A stretch of DNA of 5,772 bases from assembly GCA_001776425.1 (NCBI GenBank), contig MFBN01000031.1, positions 1-5,772 on the forward strand, given 5' to 3'. The position numbers were made by a program, and so were the translations under genes. This DNA is from Candidatus Curtissbacteria bacterium RIFCSPLOWO2_01_FULL_37_9 (lineage in GTDB: Bacteria; Patescibacteriota; Microgenomatia; Curtissbacterales; GWA2-41-24). The notes beneath the pieces are model-generated. The model made no database searches. It was given only the letters and a program-made list of their open reading frames with translations, and was not told where the DNA came from. Below, piece after piece: positions 5,670 through 5,772 of this stretch. The stretch's first letter is position 1. Each line of letters opens with the position of its first letter.

Positions 5670-5751
5670 GCCCGCCGAAACTTTTCCTCCTTCGCCGAAG
5701 GCTTCGGAGGATCAACCGTAACTTTAGTGAAGGTTGAACGTGAAGGTGGGC
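5670..5751. repeat. Structured GC-rich intergenic element (predicted three-way junction)
   Basis: An outer stem pairs GCCCGCC (5670-5676) with GGTGGGC (5745-5751), 7 bp including one G-T pair. Inside it are two hairpins. The first pairs TCCTCC (5685-5690) with GGAGGA (5706-5711) and contains a further GCC-GAA-GGC hairpin (5694-5702). The second pairs TCAACC (5712-5717) with GGTTGA (5732-5737) around a 14-base loop. The element is more GC-rich than its surroundings and lies 25 bases upstream of the vap -35 box. It may be a dispersed palindromic repeat, a structured RNA, or the edge of a neighbouring element outside the window. Pairings are read by eye. Confidence 0.45.
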
Positions 5752-5768
5752 AAGTGCCAAATCGTCCG
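5751..5768. repeat. Intergenic 18-nt repeat, copy 2
   Basis: CAAGTGCCAAATCGTCCG, matching 2459-2476 at 17 of 18 positions in the same orientation. It follows immediately on the outer stem of the structured element, so the two may be parts of one repeat that continues past the right edge. At copy 1 no comparable three-way structure is adjacent. Confidence 0.5.
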
Positions 5769-5772
5769 CAAC

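Noticed and set aside
5642..5772. Two minus-strand frames open to the right edge, possible end of another gene
   Set aside because: Both are short, Arg/Lys/Pro-rich and overlap the palindromic element; one would end inside the vap -35 box. Nothing in either is recognisable, so they are more likely repeat translations.
1..5772. CRISPR array, tRNA or rRNA gene, insertion sequence
   Set aside because: No regularly spaced long repeats, cloverleaf or T-arm signature, transposase, or terminal inverted repeats were seen.

Overview
The window looks like part of a small-genome, AT-leaning bacterium. I suspect a member of the Candidate Phyla Radiation (Patescibacteria, perhaps Microgenomates-like), but this is an inference from style, not from a marker phylogeny. 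The reasons are mostly stand-alone, short or unrecognised genes, near absence of Shine-Dalgarno sequences, -10 boxes lying only 6-8 nt from start codons (leaderless mRNAs), and GC-rich repeat debris both between genes and inside a conserved gene. All complete genes end in TAA, Trp is encoded by TGG, and no in-frame TGA appears, so the standard bacterial code fits.

Layout. Positions 1-874 (minus) hold the N-terminal two thirds of phosphoglycerate kinase, running off the left edge. It contains an in-frame insertion made of short repeats. It diverges from a plus-strand gene at 904-1665 that encodes a probable DUF218/YdcF-like protein. The two -10 boxes overlap in about 30 bp of shared promoter. 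Converging on that gene is a minus-strand Nudix hydrolase (1688-2410) with a full consensus sigma70 promoter (TTGACA-N17-TATAAT) 8 nt from its ATG. Upstream of it come an 18-nt repeat and a hairpin terminator, then a minus-strand HD-domain phosphohydrolase (2554-3942) and an unrecognised 253-residue protein (4125-4886). At the right is a minus-strand toxin-antitoxin pair: a ribbon-helix-helix VapB-like antitoxin (5368-5610) overlapping a PIN-domain VapC toxin (4989-5384). Its consensus promoter carries two 9-bp direct repeats, a candidate autoregulatory operator. The last 100 bases form a GC-richer element able to fold into a three-way junction, ending in a second copy of the 18-nt repeat.

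The genes do not form one pathway: pgk is central glycolysis, Nudix and HD proteins are probably nucleotide or house-cleaning hydrolases, and vapBC is an accessory module. Most genes seem to have their own promoter; only vapBC is a clear operon. The most noteworthy signals are the leaderless promoters, the repeat-derived insertion in pgk, the vap operator, and the structured repeat at the right edge.
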